A DNA stretch of 64,000 nucleotides from DATBDN01 sp036269895 (GCA_036269895.1 DATBDN010000219.1:19806-83805), one strand, 5' to 3'; numbered from the stretch's first letter, positions 43,927-52,643 are shown. Notes: generated by a model not told the origin, from the sequence alone. Numbers and translations: made by a program.

Positions 43927-44788
43927 TGCGCTCGAGATACGTGGCCCGGCACCCCTCGGAACAGAAGTAGATTCGCTCGGGACCGACGTCGACGTGGAGC
44001 GTCGCGTCCGTCGCGAGCACGGTCATCCCGCAGATCGGGTCGATGACCTCCGCCGGCGCCGCGACTGCCGCCGGCAGCGGTGACGCCACGTGCTTCGAGA
44101 CGAACTCGGCCAGGATCGCGATCGCGACCTCCTGCGGCGTGGTCGCGCCTATCGCAAGGCCGGCAGGCGTGTGCAGCTGCTCGCGCAGCGCGTCCGGAAG
44201 GTCCAGAGAGTCGCGCACGGCGGCGCCGCGCTTGTCGCTCGCAACCAGCGCCACGTAGCCGACGCCGGCCTCGAGCGCCTTCGCCAGGAGCTCCTCCTCG
44301 GCTTCGCCGTGCGAGGCGACGACGAGTGCAGCGTCCGATGCGGCGGGCTGCAGGTCCTTGCGGACCACGTCGTATCCAGCGGCAGTCGCGACGTCTGCCA
44401 GGGCCCGGGCGATGGGCGTGTCGCCGGCAACGAGGATCCGCGCAGCCGGAAGCTGCGGCTCCAGGAAGATGTCCATCGACCCTCCGCTCAGGCACGGGTT
44501 GCGCTCGACCACGACGCCATCCTCGATCCTCTCCCCACCCGCCCCCGGCAGAAGCCGCAGGACCAGTGCGTCGCCCGTCTCCAGCACGCGAGCCGCGTGC
44601 AGACGAACGGACGCCTGTGCGCAGACGCCGCCGACGAAGCCGTCGATCGTGCCATCGCCCAGGACCAGCGCCGAGTCGCCGGGACGCACGCTGGTGGGGC
44701 TCAGCGCGCGGATCACCGTAGCTGTCACGAACGGCGTGCGCTCGACGAGCAGGCGCTCCATGCGCTTGGCGAGCTCGCCCTTGATCAT
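43913..44788 (-). CDS. XdhC/CoxI family protein with C-terminal YHS domain
   Basis: A 291-residue maturation factor. The N-terminal XdhC/CoxI part (VTATVIRALSPTSVRPGDSA, FVGGVCAQASV) is followed by a Rossmann-like segment (about 110-235) and a YHS metal-binding domain at the end (DPICGMTV, YFCSEGCRATYLERN). XdhC proteins protect and insert sulfurated Mo cofactor. The YHS domain suggests metal handling, perhaps copper for the CoxL Mo-Cu site; this is speculation. Coupled upstream by ATGA. Confidence 0.87.
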   Translation of the reverse strand: MIKGELAKRMERLLVERTPFVTATVIRALSPTSVRPGDSALVLGDGTIDGFVGGVCAQASVRLHAARVLETGDALVLRLLPGAGGERIEDGVVVERNPCLSGGSMDIFLEPQLPAARILVAGDTPIARALADVATAAGYDVVRKDLQPAASDAALVVASHGEAEEELLAKALEAGVGYVALVASDKRGAAVRDSLDLPDALREQLHTPAGLAIGATTPQEVAIAILAEFVSKHVASPLPAAVAAPAEVIDPICGMTVLATDATLHVDVGPERIYFCSEGCRATYLERNVAA

Positions 44789-45063
44789 CCGCGTCCCATC
44801 CTCTGTCTCCAGCGTTCGCGGTCAGCCGCCTCGTCGGTGTCCGCCACGTTGATTGTCGCGCAGCTGCCGCAACGGATGCGGACCTTGAAATCCATGTAGT
44901 CAGGGTCCATCGCGACGGCGAGGACGTTGCCGCATTCCACGCAGACGTAGTCGTCGGCGCCGTTGCCCCGGAAGACGGGACGGTCAGGATCCTCCTGCAC
45001 GGCGGTGCCGCCTCCACGCGGCACCTCGCCTTCGCGAACCCGGCGCATGCGCTGCCGTCCCAT
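44785..45063 (-). CDS. Small zinc-ribbon-like protein
   Basis: A 92-residue protein with two CxxC knuckles, CVECGNV and CGSCATI, about 30 residues apart, which could form one zinc ribbon. The N-terminus is basic and disordered. It overlaps CoxG (TGATG) and XdhC-YHS (ATGA), so it is translated as part of the cox operon. Function unknown. Confidence 0.7.
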   Translation of the reverse strand: MGRQRMRRVREGEVPRGGGTAVQEDPDRPVFRGNGADDYVCVECGNVLAVAMDPDYMDFKVRIRCGSCATINVADTDEAADRERWRQRMGRG

Positions 45064-45491
45064 CAGATCGAGCCCAGCTTCTGGGTGAAGTCCTTGATCA
45101 GCGCGTCGAGCACGGTCTGGACGACGCCCTCACCCATCGATGCCGGCTTGCCGCTGATCTGCGCGGCGGTGTGGATCGTGCCGCCGCCGTCGGCGACGGT
45201 GAACGCGACGTCGGCGTTCGCGTACCCCTGGCCGGCGGTGTCTTTCGACTTCACGCGCAGGACTGCGCGGTGGGCATCGTCGTCATGTTCGGCGACGTCG
45301 ACCGTGCCGCGGAAGGTCATCGACATCGCCCCCATCTTCACCACGATCTCCGCCTTCGCGGACTCGGGGCTCGTGCGCTCGACGACGCTCCCGCCCTCCA
45401 CGCATGGGATCACGCGGTCGAGGTCGAGGATGGCCTCCCAGTTGTAGTCAAGCGGCTTGCCAGTAGTGAATGAGTGGTCGAGTTCAACCAT
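45063..45491 (-). CDS. coxG: CoxG-type SRPBCC protein
   Basis: A 142-residue CO dehydrogenase subunit G family protein. It has the CoxG opening pattern ILDLDRVIPCVEGG and a helical C-terminus (VVQTVLDALIKDF). CoxG is reported to bind quinone or to anchor CO dehydrogenase at the membrane. It lacks the long C-terminal tail seen in some homologs. Confidence 0.9.
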   Translation of the reverse strand: MVELDHSFTTGKPLDYNWEAILDLDRVIPCVEGGSVVERTSPESAKAEIVVKMGAMSMTFRGTVDVAEHDDDAHRAVLRVKSKDTAGQGYANADVAFTVADGGGTIHTAAQISGKPASMGEGVVQTVLDALIKDFTQKLGSI

Positions 45492-45493
45492 CG

Positions 45494-46030
45494 CTAGCTC
45501 CCAGTCTTCGCGCGGATTGCCACCTCGACGTCGTCGGCGACCCTGAGGGTCCCGAAGAGCGCCGTGTACGGCTCGATGCCCCAGTCGCTCTGCTTCACCT
45601 GAGCGGACCCGGCCAGGCGGCCGTCGAAGCCGACGTTGAGCTTGAACGCGATCGGGCGCTGTGTCCCGAACAGTTGCAGGTTGCCTTCGACGTCGACCGT
45701 GTGCCCGCCGCGATCCACTGCGACGCGGTTCGAGTGGAATTCGATCGGGGTGCCCTTGAGCACGTCGGCGTCGATCGTCTTCGGGATCGCCGCCTTCTCC
45801 TCGGCGCCGAGGGGGGAGACGCCGCCCGTCCCCTGAACGACCTTGAACGAGCTCGCGTCGGCCGTCAGCGTGGCCTCCGGATGCTCGCCGAGCTCGAGCT
45901 TGGCGTTCCAGCGCGTGACCTCGATCTCCAGGTCATGGCCGGCCTTCGCCGCGGCGCCGCCCTTCTTGGTTTTGACCAGGAGCGTGGCGCTGTCGGGTCC
46001 GAAGACGTAGGTGCCAGGTCCGATCGGCAT
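45494..46030 (-). CDS. YceI family lipid-binding protein
   Basis: A 178-residue YceI-like lipocalin-fold protein (PGTYVFGPDSATLLVKT; KAGHDLEIEV; SDWGIEPYTALFGTLRVADDVEV in parts). The family binds isoprenoids such as polyprenols or quinones. No signal peptide is visible, unlike most YceI proteins, so it is probably cytoplasmic. In a CO dehydrogenase operon a quinone-binding role alongside CoxG is plausible. Confidence 0.87.
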   Translation of the reverse strand: MPIGPGTYVFGPDSATLLVKTKKGGAAAKAGHDLEIEVTRWNAKLELGEHPEATLTADASSFKVVQGTGGVSPLGAEEKAAIPKTIDADVLKGTPIEFHSNRVAVDRGGHTVDVEGNLQLFGTQRPIAFKLNVGFDGRLAGSAQVKQSDWGIEPYTALFGTLRVADDVEVAIRAKTGS

Positions 46031-46032
46031 CG

Positions 46033-46479
46033 TCAGTCGCGGTAGACGGTCTGGGCGTCGAGCCCGCCCTCGACGCCGGGCGGGAGCATGCCCGTGCCAT
46101 GCGCGTACATGGCCGCGTCGGCGATCGTCTGGGTGCCGGCGTCGCTGACGAACGCGCCGTTGTCCCAGTTCAGTGCGGTCGGGTCCGTCTCGAGCGCGGC
46201 GCTGGCCAGTAGCTGAGCCTTGTCGCGAATCTTCTGGACGGCGCTCGTGATGGCGGCCGGCGTGCCGCCGGACGGCGCCGTGTTGAAGCCGTGACCGCGG
46301 CCGAAACGGGCTTCGTCGGCCGGAACGACCTTGACGTCCAGCGCCGGGACGCCCAGCTCGGATGCGACGAGCTCCGCGTAGTCAGGTTCCTTGCCATCGG
46401 CCTCTGTTGTCAGGCTCAGCACCATCTTCCCGGTCGGGTGCACCCGCAGGAAGACGGCGCGGTAGGCCTGGTCAGCCAT
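46033..46479 (-). CDS. Free-standing degenerate CoxL-like domain
   Basis: A 148-residue protein that aligns with residues about 492-633 of the CoxL encoded nearby: LRVHPTGKMVLSL matches LRVHPSGKAVVSI, ELVASELGVPALDVKVV matches the QIVAEELGIPPENIEV region, and the ends PPGVEGGLDAQTVY and PEGMEGGLDAQTIY agree. The Mo-cofactor loop AQTQGQGHET of CoxL is replaced by TTEADGKEP, so it cannot bind the cofactor that way. It has its own ATG, stop and overlaps with its neighbours, so it is a real gene, not debris. Confidence 0.8.
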   Translation of the reverse strand: MADQAYRAVFLRVHPTGKMVLSLTTEADGKEPDYAELVASELGVPALDVKVVPADEARFGRGHGFNTAPSGGTPAAITSAVQKIRDKAQLLASAALETDPTALNWDNGAFVSDAGTQTIADAAMYAHGTGMLPPGVEGGLDAQTVYRD

Positions 46480-46675
46480 CGTTGGACCTCCTCGCGTCGG
46501 TTTCTATGTCGTTCGCCTTCTCGCGCTCGAGCCGCTGGCGCTCCTGGTGGGCGGTGAGGGCATTGTGCTCTTCCAAGTCGCAGAAGCTCGAGGGCGGGCC
46601 GCCGAGTGCATGCGGCGGCACCACCGGCCGGTCGCAGCCGGGATAGAGGCAGGTTTGGGTTGCCGGTCCGCTCAT
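46472..46675 (-). CDS. Small cysteine/histidine protein, probable zinc finger
   Basis: A 67-residue protein with CLYPGC and FCDLEEHN, a C-x4-C...C-x4-H pattern likely to bind zinc, followed by a charged helix. The ATG at 46675 overlaps the coxE stop (ATGA), and its own end overlaps the CoxL-like gene by eight bases. Unknown role. The longer frame upstream is a coxE shadow. Confidence 0.65.
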   Translation of the reverse strand: MSGPATQTCLYPGCDRPVVPPHALGGPPSSFCDLEEHNALTAHQERQRLEREKANDIETDARRSNDG

Positions 46676-48009
46676 CGGAGCGGGCTCCATCCCGGGGTCG
46701 TGTTCCCACGGCTCGGGCCATAGCCGCTCGGCATCGCCACGGAGCTTCCGGCGACCGGGGTCGCGCTCGCCCAAGGCTCGTCGTCGTCTGGATCGAGAGA
46801 CGGCTCAAGCGGCTCGAGCGCACCGCGCTCGGCGCCGATCGCTTCGCCCACCTCCCCTAGCGCCTGAAGCGTGTCGCCGCTGACGAGCCTGTCGATGTAC
46901 GGCAGCGCGGCGGCCATGCCGCCGGCGTGCGGGGCAAAGCCGCTCGCCGCCGCGCGCGGGTTCACCCAAACGATCCGGTATGCCAGCCGCGCGAGCCGTT
47001 CCATCTCGCGGCGCACGAGCTCGGGATCCCCCCGCTCCCAGCCGTCGGACAGGATCACGATGACTGCGCCCCTCGCCATGCCGCGGCGGCCATGGCGGTT
47101 GTTGAATGCGCGCAGCGCATCGCCGATGCGCGTGCCGCTCGACCAGTCCGGAGCAGCCGCGGCGGCCCGCTGGATCGCCTGCTCGGGACTGCGCGACGCG
47201 AGCGCGCGCGTGATCCGGGTGAGGCGCGTCGCGAACACGAACGCCTCAGCGTGCGGACCGGCGCCGACCGCGCTGACGAGGAAGCGCAGGTACACGCGTG
47301 CGTACGGCTCCATCGAGCCGGAGATGTCGCAAAGCAGGACGATGCGCCGCGGCACGACGCGGCGGCGACGCCGCGCCAGGCGGGTTGGATCGCCGCCGGT
47401 CCGGAGGCTCGCCCGCAGGGTACGGCGCAGATCGATGCGCTCGCCCAGGCGGTCGTGGTCGGCACGGCGGGTGCGTCGGCGCGGCGTGGCGATCCGCAGC
47501 TGGCTCATCAGGCGGTACATCGCAGCGAGCTCGCCGGGCTCGAGCGCCTCGAACCGCTTGGTTCGAAGGCGCTCCTCGTCGCTCGCCGCGACTGGCAGCA
47601 CGGCTTCGCGCGAGTCGCCGTCAGCTTGCGGCGAAGCCGCCGCAGCGCCGATCGCATCCGCTTCGGGGCCATCCGCCTCGCGTCGATCCGCGTCGCGCGC
47701 GCTCGGCTCGCGCGCATCCGCCTCGCTCCCATCCGCGTCGGGCGAATCCGCGCCGCGATCCAGGCGGGACCCGAAGACCTCTTGGAAAACGGCATCGAAT
47801 GCCTTCACATGCGAGCGATCGGACACGAGCGCCGCGCGCGCGGTCCAGTAGAGGCGCGTCCGCGCCACCGGCCGGACCAGCGTCAGTGAGTGCGCCAGAC
47901 GCGCCGAGCGCTCCGGCGTAACGGTGACGCCGGCGTCGCTCAACCTTCTTCCGAAACGCGCCACGAGCGCCGGCAGGTCGAGGTCGATCGTCTCGACGGC
48001 AAAGTTCAA
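46672..48009 (-). CDS. coxE: CoxE-like vWA domain protein
   Basis: A 445-residue MIDAS/von Willebrand A protein that works with the CoxD AAA ATPase in building the Mo-Cu cluster of CO dehydrogenase. The MIDAS motif is LLCDISGSM; the second site is ILSDGWERGD. A disordered central linker is built of a 15-bp tandem repeat (47656-47760). The TTG start at 48009 overlaps the coxD stop (TTGA). Confidence 0.88.
   Translation of the reverse strand: MNFAVETIDLDLPALVARFGRRLSDAGVTVTPERSARLAHSLTLVRPVARTRLYWTARAALVSDRSHVKAFDAVFQEVFGSRLDRGADSPDADGSEADAREPSARDADRREADGPEADAIGAAAASPQADGDSREAVLPVAASDEERLRTKRFEALEPGELAAMYRLMSQLRIATPRRRTRRADHDRLGERIDLRRTLRASLRTGGDPTRLARRRRRVVPRRIVLLCDISGSMEPYARVYLRFLVSAVGAGPHAEAFVFATRLTRITRALASRSPEQAIQRAAAAAPDWSSGTRIGDALRAFNNRHGRRGMARGAVIVILSDGWERGDPELVRREMERLARLAYRIVWVNPRAAASGFAPHAGGMAAALPYIDRLVSGDTLQALGEVGEAIGAERGALEPLEPSLDPDDDEPWASATPVAGSSVAMPSGYGPSRGNTTPGWSPLR
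47656..47760. repeat. 15-bp tandem repeat in coxE linker
   Basis: Seven units with exact 15-base spacing; ATCCGC occurs at 47656, 47671, 47686, 47716, 47731 and 47746, with a decayed unit at 47701. On the coding strand each unit gives a five-residue repeat of the type EADxx. Confidence 0.75.
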
Positions 48010-48902
48010 TGCACGCTCCCGACGAGCCGGTCGAGCCCCGCGGCGCGCACGACCTCCTGGTCTTCCGAGTACTTGAGCACCGAGCCAAGCGTGCGATCCA
48101 CCGCCTCCCCGTCCAAGCGGTCGATTCCGAGCACGTCGAGCGCGGCCAGCCAGTCGATCGCTTCGGCGATCCCCGGTGGCTTCTGCACATCGCTCGCGCG
48201 CATCTGGCCGACCGCCGCCACCACCTGGACCGCCAGCGACTCCGAGCTCCCCTTCACCCGCCGCCGGACGATCTCGATCTCGCGCTCCGCGGTCGGATAG
48301 TCGATGGAGTAGTAGAGGCAGCGCCGCTTGACCGCGTCGTGCAGATCGCGCGTGCGGTTCGACGTGAGCACGATTATGGGCGGGTGCGTGGCGCGCACGG
48401 TGCCGAGCTCCGGGATCGTCACCGCCGCCTCGCCCAGCAGTTCCAGCAGGAACGCCTCGAAGTCGTCGTCGGCCCGGTCGATCTCGTCGATCAGCAGCAC
48501 CGCCGGGCGCGGACCCGGGTGCTCGAGCGCTCGCAGCAGCGGGCGCCGGATCAGGTAGTCGGAACCGAACAGCTCGTTCTCCCTGAGTGGCTCCTTGTTC
48601 GCCTCGGCCAGCCGGATGCCGAGGAGCTGGCGGGGATAGTTCCACTCGTAGAGCGCCTCGGCGGCGTCGATGCCGTCGTAGCACTGCAGGCGGATCAGCG
48701 GCGTGTCGAGCACGGCCGCGAGCGACTTGCCGGCCTCGGTCTTCCCCACCCCGGCCTCGCCCTCGAGCAGCAGCGGCTGCGGAAGGCGCAGGCTGAGGAA
48801 CATGGCCGTCGCCAGGCCCTCATCGACCAGGTAGTCGACGCTCGCCAGACGCTGCGCGAGCGTCTCCACGTCGGGCGCCAGATGGCCCAGCTCGTCGATC
48901 AC
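48006..48902 (-). CDS. coxD: CoxD-like MoxR family AAA ATPase
   Basis: A 298-residue MoxR-type ATPase: Walker A GEAGVGKTE, Walker B VLLIDEIDRAD, sensor 1 LTSNRTRD. In Oligotropha carboxidovorans CoxD is needed for the [CuSMoO2] cluster of CO dehydrogenase. GTG at 48902 overlaps the coxL stop (GTGA). The order coxM-S-L-D-E is the classical one. Confidence 0.92.
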   Translation of the reverse strand: MIDELGHLAPDVETLAQRLASVDYLVDEGLATAMFLSLRLPQPLLLEGEAGVGKTEAGKSLAAVLDTPLIRLQCYDGIDAAEALYEWNYPRQLLGIRLAEANKEPLRENELFGSDYLIRRPLLRALEHPGPRPAVLLIDEIDRADDDFEAFLLELLGEAAVTIPELGTVRATHPPIIVLTSNRTRDLHDAVKRRCLYYSIDYPTAEREIEIVRRRVKGSSESLAVQVVAAVGQMRASDVQKPPGIAEAIDWLAALDVLGIDRLDGEAVDRTLGSVLKYSEDQEVVRAAGLDRLVGSVH

Positions 48903-51283
48903 TGCGGCGGTTCGGCGCGCCCCTGCATCGCGGCCCAGACGCGCGCCGGCGTGCAGGGCATGTCGATGTGGTCGACCCCGTGTGTCTCGTGCAGAGCGTC
49001 GATGACCGCGTTGACGATCGCCGGCGGCGAGCCCACGGTTGGCGACTCGCCGACGCCCTTGGCGCCGAGCGGATGATGCGGGCACGGCGTGACCGTCTCG
49101 CCGAGCTCGAAGTCCGGGCACTCGAGCGCGGTCGGGATCAGATAGTCCATGAACGAGCCGTTGAGGCAGTTGCCGTCGTCGTCGAAGGTGAGGACCTCCA
49201 TCAGCGCGATACCGACGCCTTCCGCCAGCCCACCGTGGATCTGGCCCTCGACGACCATCGGGTTGATTCGCACGCCGCAGTCATCGACCGCGACGAGGCG
49301 GCGCACCTTCACCTCCGCGGTCTCCGGGTCGATGTCGACCACTGCGATGTAGGCCCCGTACGGATACGTGAGGTTGGGCGGGTCGTAGATCGTCTGCGCG
49401 TCGAGGCCGCCCTCCATGCCCTCGGGCAATGGCTCGCCGCTATAGGCGCGCTGCGCGATGTCCTCGATCAGCACGCCCTTCTCAGGATCGCCCTTCACGT
49501 ACCAGCGGCCCTTCTCCCACGCCAGGTCCTCGGGCCGCGTCTCCAGCATCGTCGCCGCGATCAGGCGTGCCTTGTCGCGTACCTTGCGCGACACCACCGC
49601 CACCGCCCCGCCGGACACCGGCGTCGAGCGGCTGCCGTAGGTGCCGAGCCCGTAGGGCGACTTGTCGGTGTCGCCGTGGCGCACCTCGATGTTCTCCGGC
49701 GGGATGCCGAGTTCCTCGGCCACGATCTGCGCGAACGTCGTCTCGTGTCCTTGCCCTTGCGTCTGGGCGCTGATCGAGACGACGGCCTTGCCAGACGGGT
49801 GCACGCGCAGGTCCGCGCCGTCGTTCATCGCGAGCCCGAGGATGTCCATGTGCTTGCGCGGCCCCGCGCCGACACCCTCCGTGAAGAAGGTGACGCCGAT
49901 GCCCATGAGCTCGCCGCGGGCGCGCTTCTCGGCCTGCTCGCGGCGCAGCTCGTCGTAGCCCGCCATCTCCATCGCCACCTGCATCGTCTTGGCATAGTTG
50001 CCGGAGTCGTATGTCCACCCGGTGGTGGTCTCATACGGGAACTGCTCGGGCTGGATGAAGCTGCGCGTGCGCAGCTCGATCGGGTCGACCTTCATCTCCA
50101 TGGCCAGTGCGTCGACCATGCGCTCGACCAGGTACACGGCCTCGGTGATGCGGAACGAGCAGCGATACGCGACCCCGCCGGGTGCCTTGTTCGAGTAAAC
50201 CGCCTTGACTTTTACGTGCGAGGCCTGCAAGTCGTACGAGCCGCAGACGATGTGGAAGAACCCAGCGGGGAACTTCGTCGGCTGCGCGGTCGAGTCGAAC
50301 GCGCCGTGGTCGGCGATCAGGTCCACACGCAGGCCGCTGATCTTGCCGTCCTTCGAGCACATCTCGGCGTGCATGACGTAGTCGCGCGCGAAGCCGGTCG
50401 ACATCAGGTTCTCGGAGCGGTCCTCGATCCACTTGACCGGCTTGCCGGCCACGATCGACCCGGCGATGGCGCAGACGTATCCCGGGTACACCGGGACCTT
50501 GTTGCCGAAGCCACCGCCGATGTCGTTGCACATGATCCGGATCATGTGCTCGGCCAGCCCGGCCACGTGCGCGTACACCGTGCGGTGCGCGTGCGGCGCC
50601 TGGTTGCCGTTGTAGACGTCGAGCTGCCCGGTCTGCGGATTGAAGTCGGCGATCATGCCGCACGTCTCGAGCGGCGCCGGGTGGCAGCGCGGATAGATGA
50701 TGTCGCGGGTCACGATCGTGTCCGCCTCGGCGAAGGCGCGGTCGGTCTCGGCCTCGTCGCCCGCCTCCCAGGTGGGGCTGGCGAGATTGTCTGTCTGCCC
50801 CTCCTTGTCGTCGCGGATGAGCGGTGCGTCGGGCTCGAGCGCCTTGCGCGCGTTCACGACCGCCGGCAATGGGTCGTAGTCGACGTCGATCACCTGGAGG
50901 GCGTCGCGGGCGGAGTATTCGTCGGTCGCGATCACGAACGCGACCTCCTGGCCCTGGAAGCGAACCTTGTCGCCCGCCAGCACCGCCTGCGTGTCGTAGG
51001 AGATCGTCGGCATCCATGCCAGGCCGAGCGTCTCGAGGTCCTTCGCAGTGATCACGGCCGCCACGTTCGGATGCGCGAGCGCCGCGGAGGTGTCAATCGA
51101 GTTGATCCTCGCATGCGCGAACGGGCTCCGCAGGACGGCGCCGTGCAGCATTCCGGGCAGGCGGATGTCGTCCAGGTAGTTGCCCTTGCCGCGGATGAAG
51201 CGCGCGTCCTCCTTGCGCTTGAGCCGCCCGAATCCGACCGGTCGCTCGTGGCTGGTGCTGGGGAGGTTCTCTACGGTCGCCAT
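48899..51283 (-). CDS. coxL: Form I aerobic CO dehydrogenase large subunit
   Basis: A 794-residue molybdenum hydroxylase subunit oxidising CO with water to CO2. The form I signature AYRCSFR spans 372-378, so Cys375 should ligate the copper of the Mo-Cu site. Also seen: GGGFGNK, the cofactor loop AQTQGQGHE (506-514), and the C-terminal KGVGESP with the catalytic glutamate. ATG at 51283 is preceded by GGAGG. Form II homologs carry AYRGAGR instead, so true CO oxidation is likely. Confidence 0.96.
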   Translation of the reverse strand: MATVENLPSTSHERPVGFGRLKRKEDARFIRGKGNYLDDIRLPGMLHGAVLRSPFAHARINSIDTSAALAHPNVAAVITAKDLETLGLAWMPTISYDTQAVLAGDKVRFQGQEVAFVIATDEYSARDALQVIDVDYDPLPAVVNARKALEPDAPLIRDDKEGQTDNLASPTWEAGDEAETDRAFAEADTIVTRDIIYPRCHPAPLETCGMIADFNPQTGQLDVYNGNQAPHAHRTVYAHVAGLAEHMIRIMCNDIGGGFGNKVPVYPGYVCAIAGSIVAGKPVKWIEDRSENLMSTGFARDYVMHAEMCSKDGKISGLRVDLIADHGAFDSTAQPTKFPAGFFHIVCGSYDLQASHVKVKAVYSNKAPGGVAYRCSFRITEAVYLVERMVDALAMEMKVDPIELRTRSFIQPEQFPYETTTGWTYDSGNYAKTMQVAMEMAGYDELRREQAEKRARGELMGIGVTFFTEGVGAGPRKHMDILGLAMNDGADLRVHPSGKAVVSISAQTQGQGHETTFAQIVAEELGIPPENIEVRHGDTDKSPYGLGTYGSRSTPVSGGAVAVVSRKVRDKARLIAATMLETRPEDLAWEKGRWYVKGDPEKGVLIEDIAQRAYSGEPLPEGMEGGLDAQTIYDPPNLTYPYGAYIAVVDIDPETAEVKVRRLVAVDDCGVRINPMVVEGQIHGGLAEGVGIALMEVLTFDDDGNCLNGSFMDYLIPTALECPDFELGETVTPCPHHPLGAKGVGESPTVGSPPAIVNAVIDALHETHGVDHIDMPCTPARVWAAMQGRAEPPQ

Positions 51284-51298
51284 CGTCAGACCTCCTGC
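51281..51298 (-). promoter_or_regulatory. Stop/Shine-Dalgarno/start junction coxS-coxL
   Basis: GCAGGAGGTCTGACGATG on the minus strand: the Shine-Dalgarno GGAGG is inside the last codons of coxS and the coxS TGA lies two bases before the coxL ATG. The same 18 bases occur at coxM-coxS. Confidence 0.7.
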
Positions 51299-51765
51299 TG
51301 GGTTGCGTGCTCGTGGTCGGCGGCCCAGCGCACCGCGGCAACGATGTTCTTGTAGCCCGTGCAACGGCAGATGCCGCCGGAGATCGCCGTACGGATCTCG
51401 TCGTCGCTCGGGTCCGGGTTCGAGTCGAGGAGCGCGCGGCTGGTCATCAACATCCCCGGGGTGCAGAAGCCGCATTGCAGCGCGTGCATCTCGTGGAACC
51501 CCTGCTGCACCGGGTCGAGCCGGCCGCCCATCTCCAGCCCCTCGACCGTGCGGATCTCGTGACCCTCACACATGGCCGCCAGGGCAGTGCAGGACTTCAG
51601 CGGCTTGCCGTCCATCAGGACCACGCAGGCGCCGCAGTTCGAGGTGTCGCAGCCCCAGTGTGTGCCGGTCAGACCTGGCGTCTCGCGTATGAAGTGCACC
51701 AGCAGCGTGCGCGGCTCCACGTCGCGCGACACGGTCTGGCCGTTGATGTTGATCGACACCTGCAT
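51286..51765 (-). CDS. coxS: CO dehydrogenase small, iron-sulfur subunit
   Basis: A 159-residue two-cluster subunit. The N-terminal plant-type [2Fe-2S] site has GCDTSNCGACVVL with a later SC, and the C-terminal helical domain has QCGFCTPGM and GGICRCTGY. It relays electrons from the Mo-Cu site to FAD in CoxM. ATG at 51765 follows the shared GGAGG junction. Confidence 0.96.
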   Translation of the reverse strand: MQVSININGQTVSRDVEPRTLLVHFIRETPGLTGTHWGCDTSNCGACVVLMDGKPLKSCTALAAMCEGHEIRTVEGLEMGGRLDPVQQGFHEMHALQCGFCTPGMLMTSRALLDSNPDPSDDEIRTAISGGICRCTGYKNIVAAVRWAADHEHATQQEV

Positions 51766-51780
51766 CGTCAGACCTCCTGC
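51763..51780 (-). promoter_or_regulatory. Stop/Shine-Dalgarno/start junction coxM-coxS
   Basis: The same 18 bases as at 51281-51298: GGAGG within the last codons, TGA, two bases, ATG. Both upstream proteins end in QEV. Confidence 0.7.
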
Positions 51781-52643
51781 CCTGGCGCGCGGGCGACCGC
51801 GCGCGTGAGTGCGCGTTTCGTGAGCACCCCCGCCAGGTGCCGCTTGTAGTCGACCGGGCCGCGTTGGTCCGGCACCGGCGCGCAGTCCTCCGAGGCGATT
51901 GCGGCCACCTTGTCGAGCAGCTCGTCGCTGAGCGTCGCTCCCCTCAGGAGCTCCTCGGCGCGGGCGAGGTGGATCGTGATCGGGCCGACCGCGCTCAAGC
52001 CGATCCCGGCATCGGCGATCGTGCCGCCGTCCATCCACACACAGGCGGACACCGCGGCGATCGCCCAGTCGCCGGCGCGCCGCTCGACCTTGATGTGCGC
52101 GCTCCCACCGCCGCGCCGCAGCGGCAGCCTGATCTCGGTGACGATCTCGCCGGCGCCCACGACCGTCATCCACGGACCTATGTGGAAGTCGGTGATCGGG
52201 ACGCTGCGCTCACCGTCGGGGCCCTGCATCACGACGCGCGCCTTCGCGGCGACGCACACCGCCGACAGGTCCTCGGCCGCGTCGGCCTGGCATAGCGAGC
52301 CGCCGATCGTTCCGCGGTTGCGTACGACCGGGTCGGCGATCACCTGCTCGGCGTCACGGAACAGCGGGAACGCCGTGGCGAGCTTCTCGTTCTGGAGCAG
52401 CTCGACGTGGCGCGTGAGCGCACCGATCGCGAGCTCGTCGCCGTCCTCGCGCACGTAGGCGAGGTCGTACAGGTCGTTGATGTCGACCAGGTACTCCGGC
52501 GATGCGAGCCGCAGTTTCATCATCGGCAGCAGCGAATGCCCGCCGGCGATCACGCGCGCCCCCGCGCCGTGGGCCTGCAGCGACGCGAGCGCGCCCTCCA
52601 GACTCGTCGCGCGCTCGTACTCAAACGGTCCCGGCGTCTGCAC
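51768..52643 (-). CDS. coxM: CO dehydrogenase medium, FAD subunit
   Basis: A 291-residue FAD-binding subunit with VIAGGHSLLPMMKLRL, the TIGGSLCQADAAED pyrophosphate loop and the C-terminal CoxM-type domain. It passes electrons from CoxS to the quinone acceptor. GTG start at 52643; the preceding membrane protein gene overlaps it by 23 bases. Confidence 0.95.
   Translation of the reverse strand: MQTPGPFEYERATSLEGALASLQAHGAGARVIAGGHSLLPMMKLRLASPEYLVDINDLYDLAYVREDGDELAIGALTRHVELLQNEKLATAFPLFRDAEQVIADPVVRNRGTIGGSLCQADAAEDLSAVCVAAKARVVMQGPDGERSVPITDFHIGPWMTVVGAGEIVTEIRLPLRRGGGSAHIKVERRAGDWAIAAVSACVWMDGGTIADAGIGLSAVGPITIHLARAEELLRGATLSDELLDKVAAIASEDCAPVPDQRGPVDYKRHLAGVLTKRALTRAVARAPGQEV

Noticed and set aside
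46672..48684. A longer coxE beginning near 48684
   Set aside because: The extra N-terminus is out of register with coxD and arginine-rich; the TTG at 48009 overlaps the coxD stop as in other junctions.
48968..51355. A 795-codon plus-strand open frame opposite coxL
   Set aside because: It is the antisense shadow of coxL caused by high third-position GC; translation is His/Arg/Val-rich with no domain.
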